64,000 bases of DNA, from assembly GCA_012103475.1 (NCBI GenBank), contig WLWS01000007.1, positions 32,821-96,820 of the forward strand. Direction: 5' to 3'. Both the position numbers and the translations under genes were made by a program. Source of the DNA: Gammaproteobacteria bacterium. GTDB taxonomy: Bacteria > Pseudomonadota > Gammaproteobacteria > Eutrophobiales > Eutrophobiaceae. Below the pieces are notes generated by a model that was not told where the DNA came from, made no database searches, and was given only the letters and a program-made list of their open reading frames with translations. This document shows, piece by piece, positions 8,666 to 17,930 of the stretch (position 1 is the first letter of the stretch; every line of letters starts with the position of its first letter).

Positions 8666-9568
8666 ATGAAAACTTTTATTAGCACGCTACGTCAACTACT
8701 GGCTTACTGCCTGCTTGTGCTTACAGCAGCCTGTAATACCGTGCCCAGCAGCTCATCTTCCTCATCTTCCGGAAGCCCGCCTCCCGGTTCGAGTTCCTCT
8801 GGTTCATCATCTTCTTCCTCCTCATCATCAAGTAGCTCCGGAAGTGGTCAGTCCAGTTCTTCTTCACAGGGAGCCGGTGCAGGTCAGAGTTCATCTCAAC
8901 AGGGAAGTCAGCCCGGGTCACAGACTGGTTCCGAGGCAGGTGCCGAAAGCGGACAAGCTCAAAGTAGTGGTGAGCAGTCAGGTGGAAATCAGGACGGAAA
9001 ATCTGATGATGAAATTCTTGCTGATGCGCTGGGCGAATTTGAGAAAGGCCGAAACGCTGGCAATCAGGCTGCTGAAGAAGATGGTCAGGGCTCAGGGGCT
9101 GGTCAGACCGCAGGCGCCAATGGAAGGACGACCGCAGGCACTGGAAGCGGCGGACAGAGCGCTATGACAGACGAAGAGAAAGCTCGAATTCTTGATGCTC
9201 AACTCAGTGGTAAGTTTGCCAAGTTTGATGATCTGATGCTCGGTGAACGAGACAAAATTTCCAAGAGTGATAATGAGTCCGGCAGTGGTGGTGGTTATGG
9301 TGGAAGTGGTGACGGCGACGGTGAAGGATACGATGACGATCCCCTGCAAACGGCAATGGCAGATCAACAGCCTTTACCTGCCCGCGGTTCCGGTTTTCCC
9401 GGAGACAAGATCCGCGATGACATTTCACCTGCTCCGGGTGATGTTGGTGACGGTCAGGACGACGATATTATCGCCCGTCAATTGCGTGAAGCTGCACAAA
9501 AAGAAAAAGATCCGGAACTCAGAGCCAAGTTGTGGGATGAATACCGCAAATATAAGAAAGGCGCATAA
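8666..9568 (+). CDS. Serine-rich low-complexity lipoprotein
   Basis: A 300-residue predicted lipoprotein with a signal peptide and lipobox LTAAC at about residue 24. About 80 residues of almost pure Ser with Gly, Pro and Gln follow, then acidic Gly-rich linkers. A conserved-looking segment around TDEEKARILDAQLSGKFAKFDDLMLGERDK and a charged C-terminal helix (QLREAAQKEKDPELRAKLWDEYRKY) are the only ordered parts. The Ser tract is an extended tether that could span peptidoglycan. No family recognised. It lies between the TPR/TonB-C gene and another lipoprotein gene. Confidence 0.75.
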   Translation: MKTFISTLRQLLAYCLLVLTAACNTVPSSSSSSSSGSPPPGSSSSGSSSSSSSSSSSSGSGQSSSSSQGAGAGQSSSQQGSQPGSQTGSEAGAESGQAQSSGEQSGGNQDGKSDDEILADALGEFEKGRNAGNQAAEEDGQGSGAGQTAGANGRTTAGTGSGGQSAMTDEEKARILDAQLSGKFAKFDDLMLGERDKISKSDNESGSGGGYGGSGDGDGEGYDDDPLQTAMADQQPLPARGSGFPGDKIRDDISPAPGDVGDGQDDDIIARQLREAAQKEKDPELRAKLWDEYRKYKKGA

Positions 9569-9583
9569 GGAGCGAGAAATTTC

Positions 9584-10774
9584 ATGATAAAACAACACTA
9601 TCTATATTCATTATTACTGTTCATTCTGGTGACTACGGCTGGCTGTAACAGCACAACTGTCCGCTCCACCGAACGCGAAAAAATCGCGGCGCAGCCGGTA
9701 CAGATCCCCGAAAACTTACTACTTGATGTGGGCATAGGTATTTTTAACCCCGGAGTTGATGCACTTAGCTCCGAGCCAGGTGTGTATCCAAAGATTCGAG
9801 AAGCTGAAGCTCGATTCATGCCCTACATTCTAATGGAAACTATGCAAAACAGCGGCAGTTGGGGCATCGTCCGGGTGATTCCTCAGCGACAAAGCGAAAT
9901 GGATCTCTGGGTAAATGCAGAAATACTTCGTTCAGACGGCGAGAATCTGCATCTGCTGGTCAGAGTTCAGGATTCCTCAGGAAAAATCTGGTACACAAAG
10001 AAGTACACCGACAAAGCAAGTAAGTATTCTTATGACACCAGCCTGCCAAACCGGACCGAGCCTTTTCAGGCGCTCTATAACCAGATATCCAATGATATGC
10101 TGCTGCACTATCAACAACTTGATGCAAACGAAATCGCCAGTATTCGCCTGATTACCGAACTCAAGTTTGCCAAGGCCTTTTCAGCTGAAGCTTTCAGTGA
10201 GCATCTGGGTATTGATAAAAAGGGACGATACTTTATTACCCGACTCCCCGCTGATGACGATCCGATTCTGCAGCGTGTAAAACAGATTCGTGAACGGGAC
10301 TATATGTTTGTCGACACCTTGCAGGAGTACTATGCCTCTTTTGCGCGACAAATGCAGGAGCCTTATCTTGAATGGCGACGCGCTTATTACGAAGAAAATA
10401 AAGCCCTGCAGGAAGTAAAATCGCAATCGCGAAACCGAATCATCGGAGGTGCAATCGCCGTGCTGGCAGGAATATTGGCTCAGGGCGTCGATTCCAGAAC
10501 CGCGCGGACAGCTGGTGCGGTTGGTATCGGAGCCGGCGCTACGGCTGTAATGAGTGGTCTTAACAAACGTGAAGAAGCCAAAGTACACGCAGAGGCGCTG
10601 GAGGAAATTTCAGCTTCAATGGATGCAGAAATGGAGCCGCACACAATGAAACTGGAAGATCGGACGGTTACATTGTCCGGCTCGGTCAATGAACAGTACG
10701 GTCAGTGGCGACAATTACTCAAGGACATCTATGAGGCTGAAACTGGTCAGATAGCGCCCTCACCTCAAAGCTGA
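9584..10774 (+). CDS. Lipoprotein of unknown function with glycine-rich segment
   Basis: A 396-residue predicted lipoprotein with lipobox TTAGC at about residue 21. The N-terminal half contains a beta-rich domain (LLLDVGIGIFNPG; then ETMQNSGSWGIVRVIP and MDLWVNAEILRSDGENLHL) resembling periplasmic assembly or scaffold lipoproteins. The second half is helical and holds a hydrophobic Gly/Ala segment (RIIGGAIAVLAGILAQG...AGAVGIGAGATAVMSG), possibly a glycine-zipper membrane segment. 16 bases after the Ser-rich lipoprotein gene. Not assigned to a named family. Confidence 0.7.
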   Translation: MIKQHYLYSLLLFILVTTAGCNSTTVRSTEREKIAAQPVQIPENLLLDVGIGIFNPGVDALSSEPGVYPKIREAEARFMPYILMETMQNSGSWGIVRVIPQRQSEMDLWVNAEILRSDGENLHLLVRVQDSSGKIWYTKKYTDKASKYSYDTSLPNRTEPFQALYNQISNDMLLHYQQLDANEIASIRLITELKFAKAFSAEAFSEHLGIDKKGRYFITRLPADDDPILQRVKQIRERDYMFVDTLQEYYASFARQMQEPYLEWRRAYYEENKALQEVKSQSRNRIIGGAIAVLAGILAQGVDSRTARTAGAVGIGAGATAVMSGLNKREEAKVHAEALEEISASMDAEMEPHTMKLEDRTVTLSGSVNEQYGQWRQLLKDIYEAETGQIAPSPQS

Positions 10775-10830
10775 TTAATTCAAGATAGAATTTGCCGTGA
10801 TGAATCTAAGCGTTCATTACAGGGTTTTCC

Positions 10831-12417
10831 TTGTCCGGATACAACACAATAATAAAGAAAATGACGCAAGATAAAACTGGCAACTCAGACGAAAATTTTA
10901 CGTGTATCGAACCTGCATCGATAAGTTTGAGTGCAAACACAAGCGACACTCCTGCACCAGCGAAATTCTCAATGTTGAAAAACTCACCACTTATCTGGAT
11001 GGGTCTGGGTGTTCTGCTCTGTGCTGCTCTGGTTGTGGTCTTTCTTCTACCCGGCTGGGTCAGTGACAACGCAATTCCGGACGATGAGTTAACTGCATCA
11101 GTTGAACAGCCACCCGCTCCGGTAGTTTCCAAACCCAAAGCGAAAGAAAAAATATCACCCTGGGAAAAAGCTCAGGAATCTCAATTGCGCAAAGAAACAC
11201 AGGAAGTTTTGTCGCAAATGCTTGAGTCACAGAAAGCTCTCGCCGACAGAGGTGCTCAACACTGGGCTGCTGAACAGTACGATCAGGCAATGCAACTTGC
11301 CGTCACAGGTGACGACTATTATAACGAACGCAATTTTGTTGCTTCGAAAGTGGAATACGAAAAAGCCCTTGCCATTTTTTCTTCACTTGTAGAGGAAATG
11401 GATATGGTTTTTAAATCCACTATAGAACGGGGAAACCAGGCTCTTGCGGATGGTAATTCCATGCTGGCTAAAGAAGCTTTCGATCTTGCACTGGCAATTG
11501 ATGCCATCGACAGGACAGCCATTAATGGTCGTGAGCGAGCAGACAAACTCGATGAAGTTCTGCAATTAATGGATCGTGCCGACAGTTTGCTGGAGAAGGG
11601 CTCGTTAGATGAAGCCCGGTTGATCTACCAGCAGGTAAGCGAACTTGATGAACATTTCGAAAAGGCGCGACAACAAATCGAACTTGCCGATAAGAAAATA
11701 ATAGACAGGAAGTTTAATAATGTCATGTCTGAAGGATTTGCCGCACTGGAATCAAAACGTTACAGCAAGGCACGCGCTGCATTTAATGATGCGCTGAAAA
11801 TCAAGCCTCGTTCGGCTGAAGCGCGCACAGCTCTTGAACAAACCAGACATCAGTTAACCAGAGTCAATATCAACACCATTCTGGCGAGTGCGAGAGAATT
11901 AGAGAGCGAAGAACGCTGGCATGACGCTTTAGACAAATACAATGCTGCATTGAAAATTGACGGCAAACTCGCGGAAGCACTGGATGGTAAAAAACAAAGC
12001 AGCTTGCGTAGTAAACTTCACGACAAACTGGAAAACCTCCTTAAACAACCTGCACGACTTTATGATGCAAAGGTTTATGATGAGACGGTAGAATTCGAGA
12101 AAAAAATTCAAAAGTTATCCGCACCGGGACCCGTACTCAGAAAACAACTCGACTCACTTGCTCTGCTGCTCGACAAGGCCAATACCCCGGTTCAATTTAC
12201 ACTGCAGTCAGATAATCAAACCAAGGTCACACTGCGTAAAGTTGCCGAGCTAGGCACATTTGCAGAAAAATCCATGACCTTGAGACCGGGTAAGTATGTT
12301 GCCATCGGAATACGACAGGGCTATCGCGACGTACGCGTCGAATTTTTACTGGACCCTGACAAACCGCTTAGAACCATTGTTGTACAAGCAGCAGAAAAGA
12401 TTGCGCTTGGCAGGTAA
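10831..12417 (+). CDS. Single-pass membrane protein with TPR repeats
   Basis: About 528 residues. After a cytoplasmic leader, one transmembrane segment (ACTLIWMGLGVLLCAA region, about residues 53-77) precedes a Pro-rich linker and several TPR-like repeats, e.g. FVASKVEYEKALAIFSSL, SMLAKEAFDLALAIDA, RYSKARAAFNDALKIKP and RWHDALDKYNAALKID. The C-terminus is a beta-rich module (VQFTLQSDNQTKVTL...LRPGKYVAIGIRQGYRDV) like a PEGA domain. The start is uncertain: TTG at 10831 has AGGG upstream, and ATG at 10861 lacks a clear site. It probably scaffolds the neighbouring envelope proteins. Confidence 0.7.
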   Translation: MSGYNTIIKKMTQDKTGNSDENFTCIEPASISLSANTSDTPAPAKFSMLKNSPLIWMGLGVLLCAALVVVFLLPGWVSDNAIPDDELTASVEQPPAPVVSKPKAKEKISPWEKAQESQLRKETQEVLSQMLESQKALADRGAQHWAAEQYDQAMQLAVTGDDYYNERNFVASKVEYEKALAIFSSLVEEMDMVFKSTIERGNQALADGNSMLAKEAFDLALAIDAIDRTAINGRERADKLDEVLQLMDRADSLLEKGSLDEARLIYQQVSELDEHFEKARQQIELADKKIIDRKFNNVMSEGFAALESKRYSKARAAFNDALKIKPRSAEARTALEQTRHQLTRVNINTILASARELESEERWHDALDKYNAALKIDGKLAEALDGKKQSSLRSKLHDKLENLLKQPARLYDAKVYDETVEFEKKIQKLSAPGPVLRKQLDSLALLLDKANTPVQFTLQSDNQTKVTLRKVAELGTFAEKSMTLRPGKYVAIGIRQGYRDVRVEFLLDPDKPLRTIVVQAAEKIALGR

Positions 12418-12438
12418 TGAGACAGCTCAAGAGCCAGT

Positions 12439-14496
12439 ATGGATAATAAAGACAATAACGAAGCCATTAAGCCGCTTAAGTTTGAGCCTATTAGTGAAAA
12501 CGCACCTCGAAAGAGCATTCAGGTGCGCAAAAAAACCGTCTTTGTTGGTATTAGTCTTTTTCTATGCCTGGCGGCGGCGATTTTCCTGTTTACAGCAAGG
12601 GCCGTCTATGTCGAATCGACTCCTGCCAATGCCAATCTTGAAATAAGCGCCCTTTTGAAACTGAAGCTGGCTGACCGCTATCTGCTTGTCAGTGGTGACT
12701 ATCCTCTCTCTTTGAAAGCCGAAGGCTATTACGATCTTGAACAGACACTTACTGTCGACAAACAAGCGAGCCAACGATTTGCCTTCGAGATGCAGCGTCT
12801 TCCGGGTCATTTACAGGTCACTTCAGGTGTGGGCATAGATGCGAAAATTATGCTTGATGGTGAGCTTATGGGACGGACTCCTGCTTTAATCCGGGATATT
12901 CCGCCGGGTGAACATCAACTGGCCTTAGTCGCTGACCGATATTTTCCACTGCAAGAAACTATTGAGATAGAAGGTCTTGATAAAGAACAGCGTTTTGAAG
13001 CGGTACTGACGCCGGCCTGGGCCGAAGTCACGCTCTCGTCAGAACCCTCTGGCGCGGATATTATTATCGATGAGGAAGTACGCGGGCAAACTCCTTCTAC
13101 AGTGGAAATCCTTGAAGGTAAACATGAAGTTCGGGTGAAACTGGCTGGTTATAAACCCTGGAAAGAAAAATTGAACGTCATCGCTAACCAGCCTCTGGAC
13201 TTTTCTTCAATTGAGCTCGAACTTGCTGACGCCACAATTTTTCTCGCCTCGGATCCGCCAAGAGCAAATGCAACTGTTGATGGTGAATATAAAGGGCTGA
13301 CCCCAATTGAACTGGCGATGACTCCGGGTAAAACGAGTACGGTAAAACTTTTTAAACAGGGCTACCAGTCCGCTAGTCGGAAAATACAAGTCGCATCCGG
13401 CGAAGAGAAAAGAGTATTGGTGAAGCTCAGCCCTGAACTGGTCGATGTCGAGTTTAATATCACGCCCAAAGATGCCCGCTTGTTGATCAACGGCAAGGCT
13501 CAGAGCAAGGCCAATCTGACACTTGAGTTAGCGGCAAAGAAACACAGAGTGGAAGTACGTAAAGAAGGTTATGTCACTTATCAAACCAGCATCACTCCAC
13601 ATACCGGCATCGCGCAACAGGTGAATGTCAACCTGAAGACAGAACGGCAGGCACAAATTGAAAAAATAAAACCGGTATACACAACATCTGCAGGGCAGAC
13701 GCTGAAACTGTTTTACCCGTCTTCCTTTACTATGGGCGCATCGCGTCGCGAACCTGGAAGGCGTGCTAATGAGACTCTACGGAATATTGATCTGAAACGA
13801 CCTTTTTATCTTGGTATTCATGAGGTCACCAATGCACAGTATCGCAAGTTTAAGAAGGAACATAATTCCGGTGTGATTCAGGGCAAAAGCCTGGACGGGG
13901 ATAATCAACCGGTGACCAAGCTGAACTGGGAGCAAGCCGCAGCGTACTGCAACTGGTTGAGTGCAAGTGAATCGCTTACGCCTTTTTACACGACGACGAA
14001 CAACAAGATCCGCGGAGTTAATCAGGCCGCAAACAGCTACCGACTACCCACTGAGGCAGAATGGGCCTGGGCAGCGCGCAAACAGGCAGACAACTCTTTG
14101 CTGAAGTTTCCCTGGGGGGGCAAAATGCCACCACCGGACAAAAGTGGAAATTACGCAGATAACTCTACTTCGGGTTTTCTGGGAAAAGTGTTGAATGGCT
14201 ATAACGATGGCTATCTGGCCACTGCACCAGTCGGAAGTTTTTCAGCAAATGGTAAAGGCCTGTTTGACATGGGTGGTAATGTGGCAGAATGGATCCATGA
14301 TTATTACGATATTCAGCTGGGAAGCAATGGCAAAGCAGAACTCGATCCGCTTGGACCAGAAACAGGAAAATTTCATGTAATCAGAGGTTCGAGCTGGGCA
14401 CATGGAACGCTTACGGAATTACGACTGTCTTACAGAGACTATAATGCCAAAGAACGCGATGACGTAGGCTTTCGAATTGCGCGCTATCTGGAGTAA
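12439..14496 (+). CDS. PEGA-repeat membrane protein with formylglycine-enzyme-like domain
   Basis: 685 residues. Short cytoplasmic N-terminus, one transmembrane helix (about 33-55), then about five PEGA-type repeats (roughly 55-400), each with a variant of 'P.GA...IDG...G.TP....ip.G.H.v.v...GY'. The last ~260 residues are a SUMF1/EgtB/PvdO-type domain: FYLGIHEVTNAQYRKFKKEH, NWEQAAAYCNWLS, YRLPTEAEWAWAAR, FPWGG, FDMGGNVAEW, VIRGSSWAHG and VGFRIAR. In this family the domain can oxidise Cys or act as a binding module. Catalytic status cannot be decided by eye. The neighbouring TM-anchored TPR and vWA proteins suggest a periplasmic complex. Confidence 0.85.
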   Translation: MDNKDNNEAIKPLKFEPISENAPRKSIQVRKKTVFVGISLFLCLAAAIFLFTARAVYVESTPANANLEISALLKLKLADRYLLVSGDYPLSLKAEGYYDLEQTLTVDKQASQRFAFEMQRLPGHLQVTSGVGIDAKIMLDGELMGRTPALIRDIPPGEHQLALVADRYFPLQETIEIEGLDKEQRFEAVLTPAWAEVTLSSEPSGADIIIDEEVRGQTPSTVEILEGKHEVRVKLAGYKPWKEKLNVIANQPLDFSSIELELADATIFLASDPPRANATVDGEYKGLTPIELAMTPGKTSTVKLFKQGYQSASRKIQVASGEEKRVLVKLSPELVDVEFNITPKDARLLINGKAQSKANLTLELAAKKHRVEVRKEGYVTYQTSITPHTGIAQQVNVNLKTERQAQIEKIKPVYTTSAGQTLKLFYPSSFTMGASRREPGRRANETLRNIDLKRPFYLGIHEVTNAQYRKFKKEHNSGVIQGKSLDGDNQPVTKLNWEQAAAYCNWLSASESLTPFYTTTNNKIRGVNQAANSYRLPTEAEWAWAARKQADNSLLKFPWGGKMPPPDKSGNYADNSTSGFLGKVLNGYNDGYLATAPVGSFSANGKGLFDMGGNVAEWIHDYYDIQLGSNGKAELDPLGPETGKFHVIRGSSWAHGTLTELRLSYRDYNAKERDDVGFRIARYLE

Positions 14497-14499
14497 AAC

Positions 14500-14715
14500 A
14501 TGCGTACCCTGATATTTATTTTTCTGACATTCAGCCATGGCCTGACTCTGGCACAAGAAGAATCTGCAGGTGACAATGCGGATGAAGTTGTAAATAAAAC
14601 AGAGCAAAGTGCTGAAACGAAGGAACAGAAGACTGAGTTTGAAACTCCGGATTCTTTTGAAGCCAGTGAAAGACTCTCTGAAGATGTGCCAGCTCCATTT
14701 CCCGTAGATATATAA
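14500..14715 (+). CDS. Small exported acidic protein
   Basis: 71 residues starting 3 bases after the previous stop. A signal peptide (MRTLIFIFLTFSHGLTLA) leaves a mature chain of about 50 residues rich in Glu, Ser, Thr and Asp with no predicted fold. It ends nine bases before the channel gene, so it is embedded in the cluster and probably translated with it. No homologue recognised. Confidence 0.55.
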   Translation: MRTLIFIFLTFSHGLTLAQEESAGDNADEVVNKTEQSAETKEQKTEFETPDSFEASERLSEDVPAPFPVDI

Positions 14716-14723
14716 AAATCACT

Positions 14724-15521
14724 ATGAAACACAATCCACTATCCGATTTCCTGTATCAGCTTTTCGCTTTGTTTGTGTCTTTCATTATTGTTCATGCCGT
14801 GTATGTGACCGTCGTCCGGCCGAATGCCGATGCACTTCTTGAAGCACAGCAGATTCAACAGGACGCCGGGGAAAACTATGAAGTTAAGCGTTCAATATTT
14901 ATCGTCGTAAAAGACTTCGAACAGGAAGCCTGTTTCGTATTGGCACTGTGGGTATTCGCGATTATGGGCCTGAAAGCAAAACTGGTTATGGATGAGAGAC
15001 GGTTGTTGTCGCGATCCCTGCTGGAAGTGACTCCCGGTACCAGTATATTACCTGAAGACGCGCGGCAGTATTCGCGACCACTTCAAACTTTGCCTGACGA
15101 TGAGCAGGAATATCTGCTGCCAAGAACCTTAATGTCGGCACTTCAGCGCTTCGGCTCAACCCGGAACATTCAGGATGTTGCCTCTGCTGTAAAAGAAGTC
15201 TGTGAAACCGAATCTGACCGTCTCGATTCTGAACTCTCCATGATTCGATACATTATCTGGGCAATTCCATCAATCGGATTTATCGGTACCGTGCGAGGTA
15301 TTGGCGAGGCGCTGGGTCAGGCACATAAAGCAGTGGAAGGCGATATTGTCGGTGTGACGGTCAGTCTTGGCGTTGCTTTCAACTCTACTTTTATTGCACT
15401 GATAATCAGTATTTTTATCATGTTCCTGATGCATCAGTTGCAACTGATGCAGGAAAGACATGTGCTCGACACACAAAATTACTGCGATATAAATCTATTG
15501 CGTCACTTGCAGGTGCGATAG
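14724..15521 (+). CDS. MotA/TolQ/ExbB-family proton channel subunit
   Basis: 265 residues with an N-terminal membrane helix (about 8-30), a second at about 70-90, a cytoplasmic loop, and the conserved pair of helices at the C-terminal side (IIWAIPSIGFIGTVRGIGEAL and VGVTVSLGVAFNSTFIALII). The IGFIGTVRGI and AFNSTFIALI motifs are characteristic of the MotA/TolQ/ExbB stator A-subunit. Such proteins form a pentamer around a dimeric B-subunit and use the proton motive force. No separate ExbD/TolR gene lies nearby. The two vWA proteins that follow have the matching topology and a candidate proton-carrying Asp. Confidence 0.85.
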   Translation: MKHNPLSDFLYQLFALFVSFIIVHAVYVTVVRPNADALLEAQQIQQDAGENYEVKRSIFIVVKDFEQEACFVLALWVFAIMGLKAKLVMDERRLLSRSLLEVTPGTSILPEDARQYSRPLQTLPDDEQEYLLPRTLMSALQRFGSTRNIQDVASAVKEVCETESDRLDSELSMIRYIIWAIPSIGFIGTVRGIGEALGQAHKAVEGDIVGVTVSLGVAFNSTFIALIISIFIMFLMHQLQLMQERHVLDTQNYCDINLLRHLQVR

Positions 15522-15523
15522 CT

Positions 15524-16840
15524 ATGGTCACATCCGTTATTGAATTGAACGACAGCGAAGTCCGTCTGGGAAATAATGGGTCCATCAAACTCAGAAGTCC
15601 CGGTTATGCTTTCGTCAATGATGACGGTATTCAGATTGGCGAAGCGGCAGCAAGTCAGGCACGACTTCAGCCCAGAGCCGCCAACAATCGATTCTGGAAA
15701 AACCTGAATCAGGAAAAACTACAGTTCAATTCAGCCAAAGCAAGACACAATGCCGATCTTGCCTTTGCTCATTTACTTGATATTCATCACCAGTCCGGAA
15801 AACCGGAGAAGGTGATCTTTGCAGTACCAGCGTCCTTCAACAATGAACAACTCGCGCTGTTACTCGGCCTGGTTGAAGCGAGTCCGATGACGGCTGTTGG
15901 TCTGGTCGATAGTGCTATTGCTGCATGCGCCGGAGTACTTGGCCCGGGTAATTTTCAGCATCTGGACATTCAACTTCATCAAAGCGTCCTGACCCGAATC
16001 GATGTCGATGAAAACGTCAGGCGAGAATCTGTTCAAATAATCGATAATGCCGGCCTTGCCAATATATTTGATCTGAGCGCACATCTTATTGCTGATCAAT
16101 TTATAAAAGAGTCTCGTTTCGATCCTCAGCATCATCCGGAAACAGAACAGGCTTTATATAATCAGATTCCAGCCTGCATGAATTCTCTTTTGACGCATTC
16201 GGAGGTTGCACTCGAGGTGCAGTATCAGCAATCGCTTTATCAGGCAAAACTGCCGGCAGAACTTCTGCATTCAAAACTGGCACCTCTCTATGAAACGATT
16301 ACCGGCAATATCGATGGTGAGAGAGATTGCATAATCAGTCATAAATTGAACCGACTCCCGGGTTTCAGATCTCTGCTTGAACATACAGAAGTACTTGAAG
16401 AGAACAGCGTTTTGCACGGTTGTTATCTTTACGAAACTGAAATCTGCGAAAACGAATCCGGTTTGAATTTTGTCACCAGTCTATCTGCCTCAAGTGAGCC
16501 TCTTATTATTGCAAAAACTGAACAACTGGAGGACTCGGACCCTACCCTGCTTAACAACAAACAGTCGATCACACATATTCTCCATGAACACCACGCCCTG
16601 CCCCTTGGCAGCAATGCCCTATACCTGAGCGCCAGTGGTAATATAAGTGTCAGCAAAAGTCAGGAAAGCCACTGCAAGATTGAGAGTGTTAACGGTGCGA
16701 TAGAGTTAACAACACTTGGAGATTTGACAGTGTTCGTAAATGGTAGCCAGGTGCAACAGTCTCTCGCAGTGTCTGCCGGCGATATCGTCAGTTTTGCCGG
16801 CTCGAAAACGGAGTATGTTCTTATCCATGTAAGCGGTTAA
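15524..16840 (+). CDS. Hsp70-like ATPase-fold protein with FHA-like C-terminus
   Basis: 438 residues. The N-terminal ~330 resemble the Hsp70/actin nucleotide-binding fold: VIELNDSEVRL at the start, PGYAFVNDDGIQIGEAA, VIFAVPASFNNEQLALLLGLVEAS (phosphate-2-like position of DnaK relatives), AVGLVDSAIAA, and a late RLPGFRSLLE. The usual DnaK GTT and DLGGGT motifs are weak or absent, so ATPase activity is doubtful. The last ~90 residues (ALPLGSNALYLSASG...LTVFVNGSQV...AGDIVSFAG) look like an FHA-type beta sandwich. It starts 2 bases after the channel gene, with no signal peptide, so it is cytoplasmic. Confidence 0.65.
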   Translation: MVTSVIELNDSEVRLGNNGSIKLRSPGYAFVNDDGIQIGEAAASQARLQPRAANNRFWKNLNQEKLQFNSAKARHNADLAFAHLLDIHHQSGKPEKVIFAVPASFNNEQLALLLGLVEASPMTAVGLVDSAIAACAGVLGPGNFQHLDIQLHQSVLTRIDVDENVRRESVQIIDNAGLANIFDLSAHLIADQFIKESRFDPQHHPETEQALYNQIPACMNSLLTHSEVALEVQYQQSLYQAKLPAELLHSKLAPLYETITGNIDGERDCIISHKLNRLPGFRSLLEHTEVLEENSVLHGCYLYETEICENESGLNFVTSLSASSEPLIIAKTEQLEDSDPTLLNNKQSITHILHEHHALPLGSNALYLSASGNISVSKSQESHCKIESVNGAIELTTLGDLTVFVNGSQVQQSLAVSAGDIVSFAGSKTEYVLIHVSG

Positions 16841-16841
16841 T

Positions 16842-17930
16842 ATGGCAACCAGTCGACGTAAACTTTCCGCTTTCAGTCTCTCCTTTCTCGATATTATGTC
16901 CTGTGGTTTTGGAGCCGCAGTTCTTCTGTTTCTCATTATTAAGCACAACGTTGATACGACTGAACCAATACCAGTTGTGCAAACCGATATGGCCTCGGAA
17001 GTTCAGTTACTTGAAGAGGAGGTTCTGGAAGGGAAAAAGAATCTCGTACGTATTCGTAATACGCTTTCTGATATTGATGAAAAACTGGCTATCGCTCAGG
17101 GTCTGGCCCGACGCATCATGGAAGAAATCGCCTTAACCGAAGGCTTGACTGATGAGCTGGTGCTGGATGGCAGAGATGGAAAATTGAATAAACTGAAAGC
17201 GGACATCAAGCGACTGGAAACGGAGAAACAGCAATTACTAAAGGAACTCAACAAGACTGGAGAAGATTCCCGAAAATACGCGGGTGATGGAAACCGCGCC
17301 TATGTTACTGGCCTGCGTATGGGTGGCCGGCACATACTTATATTGCTCGACACATCAGGTAGCATGCTCGACAACACAATAGTTAATATTATTCGTCGGC
17401 GAAACATGCGTGATGAGCGCAAACGAACCGCACCTAAATGGATTAATGCTCTGGAGACCGTCGACTGGCTTAGCGCGAAATTCCCGAATAATAGTGAGTA
17501 TCAGATTTATACATTTAACACCGAGGTCAAAGCAGCGGTTCCCGACAGTAAAGGTAAATGGATGAAAGCAAATAACAAGCTTCAGTTTGATCAGGCGATT
17601 AAAAACCTGAAAGATATAGTGCCCGAAAGAGGTACCAATCTGGAGAAAGCCTTCTCTTCTATCAGCCAGTTACGTCCGCTACCGGACAATATCTACCTGA
17701 TTACAGACGGTTTACCGACAAAGGGCTCTAAAAACGTACGCGGCGCAACTATTTCAGGTCAACAGCGTCTAAAATTGTTTCAGGATGCCGTAAAAACCCT
17801 GCCTCGTAGTGTTCCGGTAAATGTCATTCTGGCACCGATGGAGGGAGACCCGGAGGCAGCCAACGCATTCTGGAAGCTTGCACAGATGACAAACGGTTCA
17901 TATATGAGTCCCTCAGAGGATTGGCCTTGA
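16842..17930 (+). CDS. Membrane-anchored vWA protein, paralogue 1
   Basis: 362 residues. A 14-residue positively charged N-terminus leads into SFLDIMSCGFGAAVLLFLII, one transmembrane helix with Asp17 at its entry. A periplasmic coiled coil (about 50-150) follows, then a vWA domain whose MIDAS motif DTSGSM starts at Asp170. Later are YQIYTFNTEV and YLITDGLPTKG, the other metal-site loops. This topology (N-in, one helix with an Asp, periplasmic domain) matches ExbD/TolR/MotB stator B-subunits, although the periplasmic part is different. It overlaps the next gene by four bases. Confidence 0.85.
   Translation: MATSRRKLSAFSLSFLDIMSCGFGAAVLLFLIIKHNVDTTEPIPVVQTDMASEVQLLEEEVLEGKKNLVRIRNTLSDIDEKLAIAQGLARRIMEEIALTEGLTDELVLDGRDGKLNKLKADIKRLETEKQQLLKELNKTGEDSRKYAGDGNRAYVTGLRMGGRHILILLDTSGSMLDNTIVNIIRRRNMRDERKRTAPKWINALETVDWLSAKFPNNSEYQIYTFNTEVKAAVPDSKGKWMKANNKLQFDQAIKNLKDIVPERGTNLEKAFSSISQLRPLPDNIYLITDGLPTKGSKNVRGATISGQQRLKLFQDAVKTLPRSVPVNVILAPMEGDPEAANAFWKLAQMTNGSYMSPSEDWP

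Noticed and set aside
8721..9587. Several alternative-frame ORFs across the Ser-rich lipoprotein
   Set aside because: Low-complexity DNA keeps all frames open. Only the frame with a signal peptide and lipobox is credible.
12296..12646. 116-codon plus-strand ORF overlapping two cluster genes
   Set aside because: It runs in another frame across the ends of two well-supported genes and has no recognisable domain.
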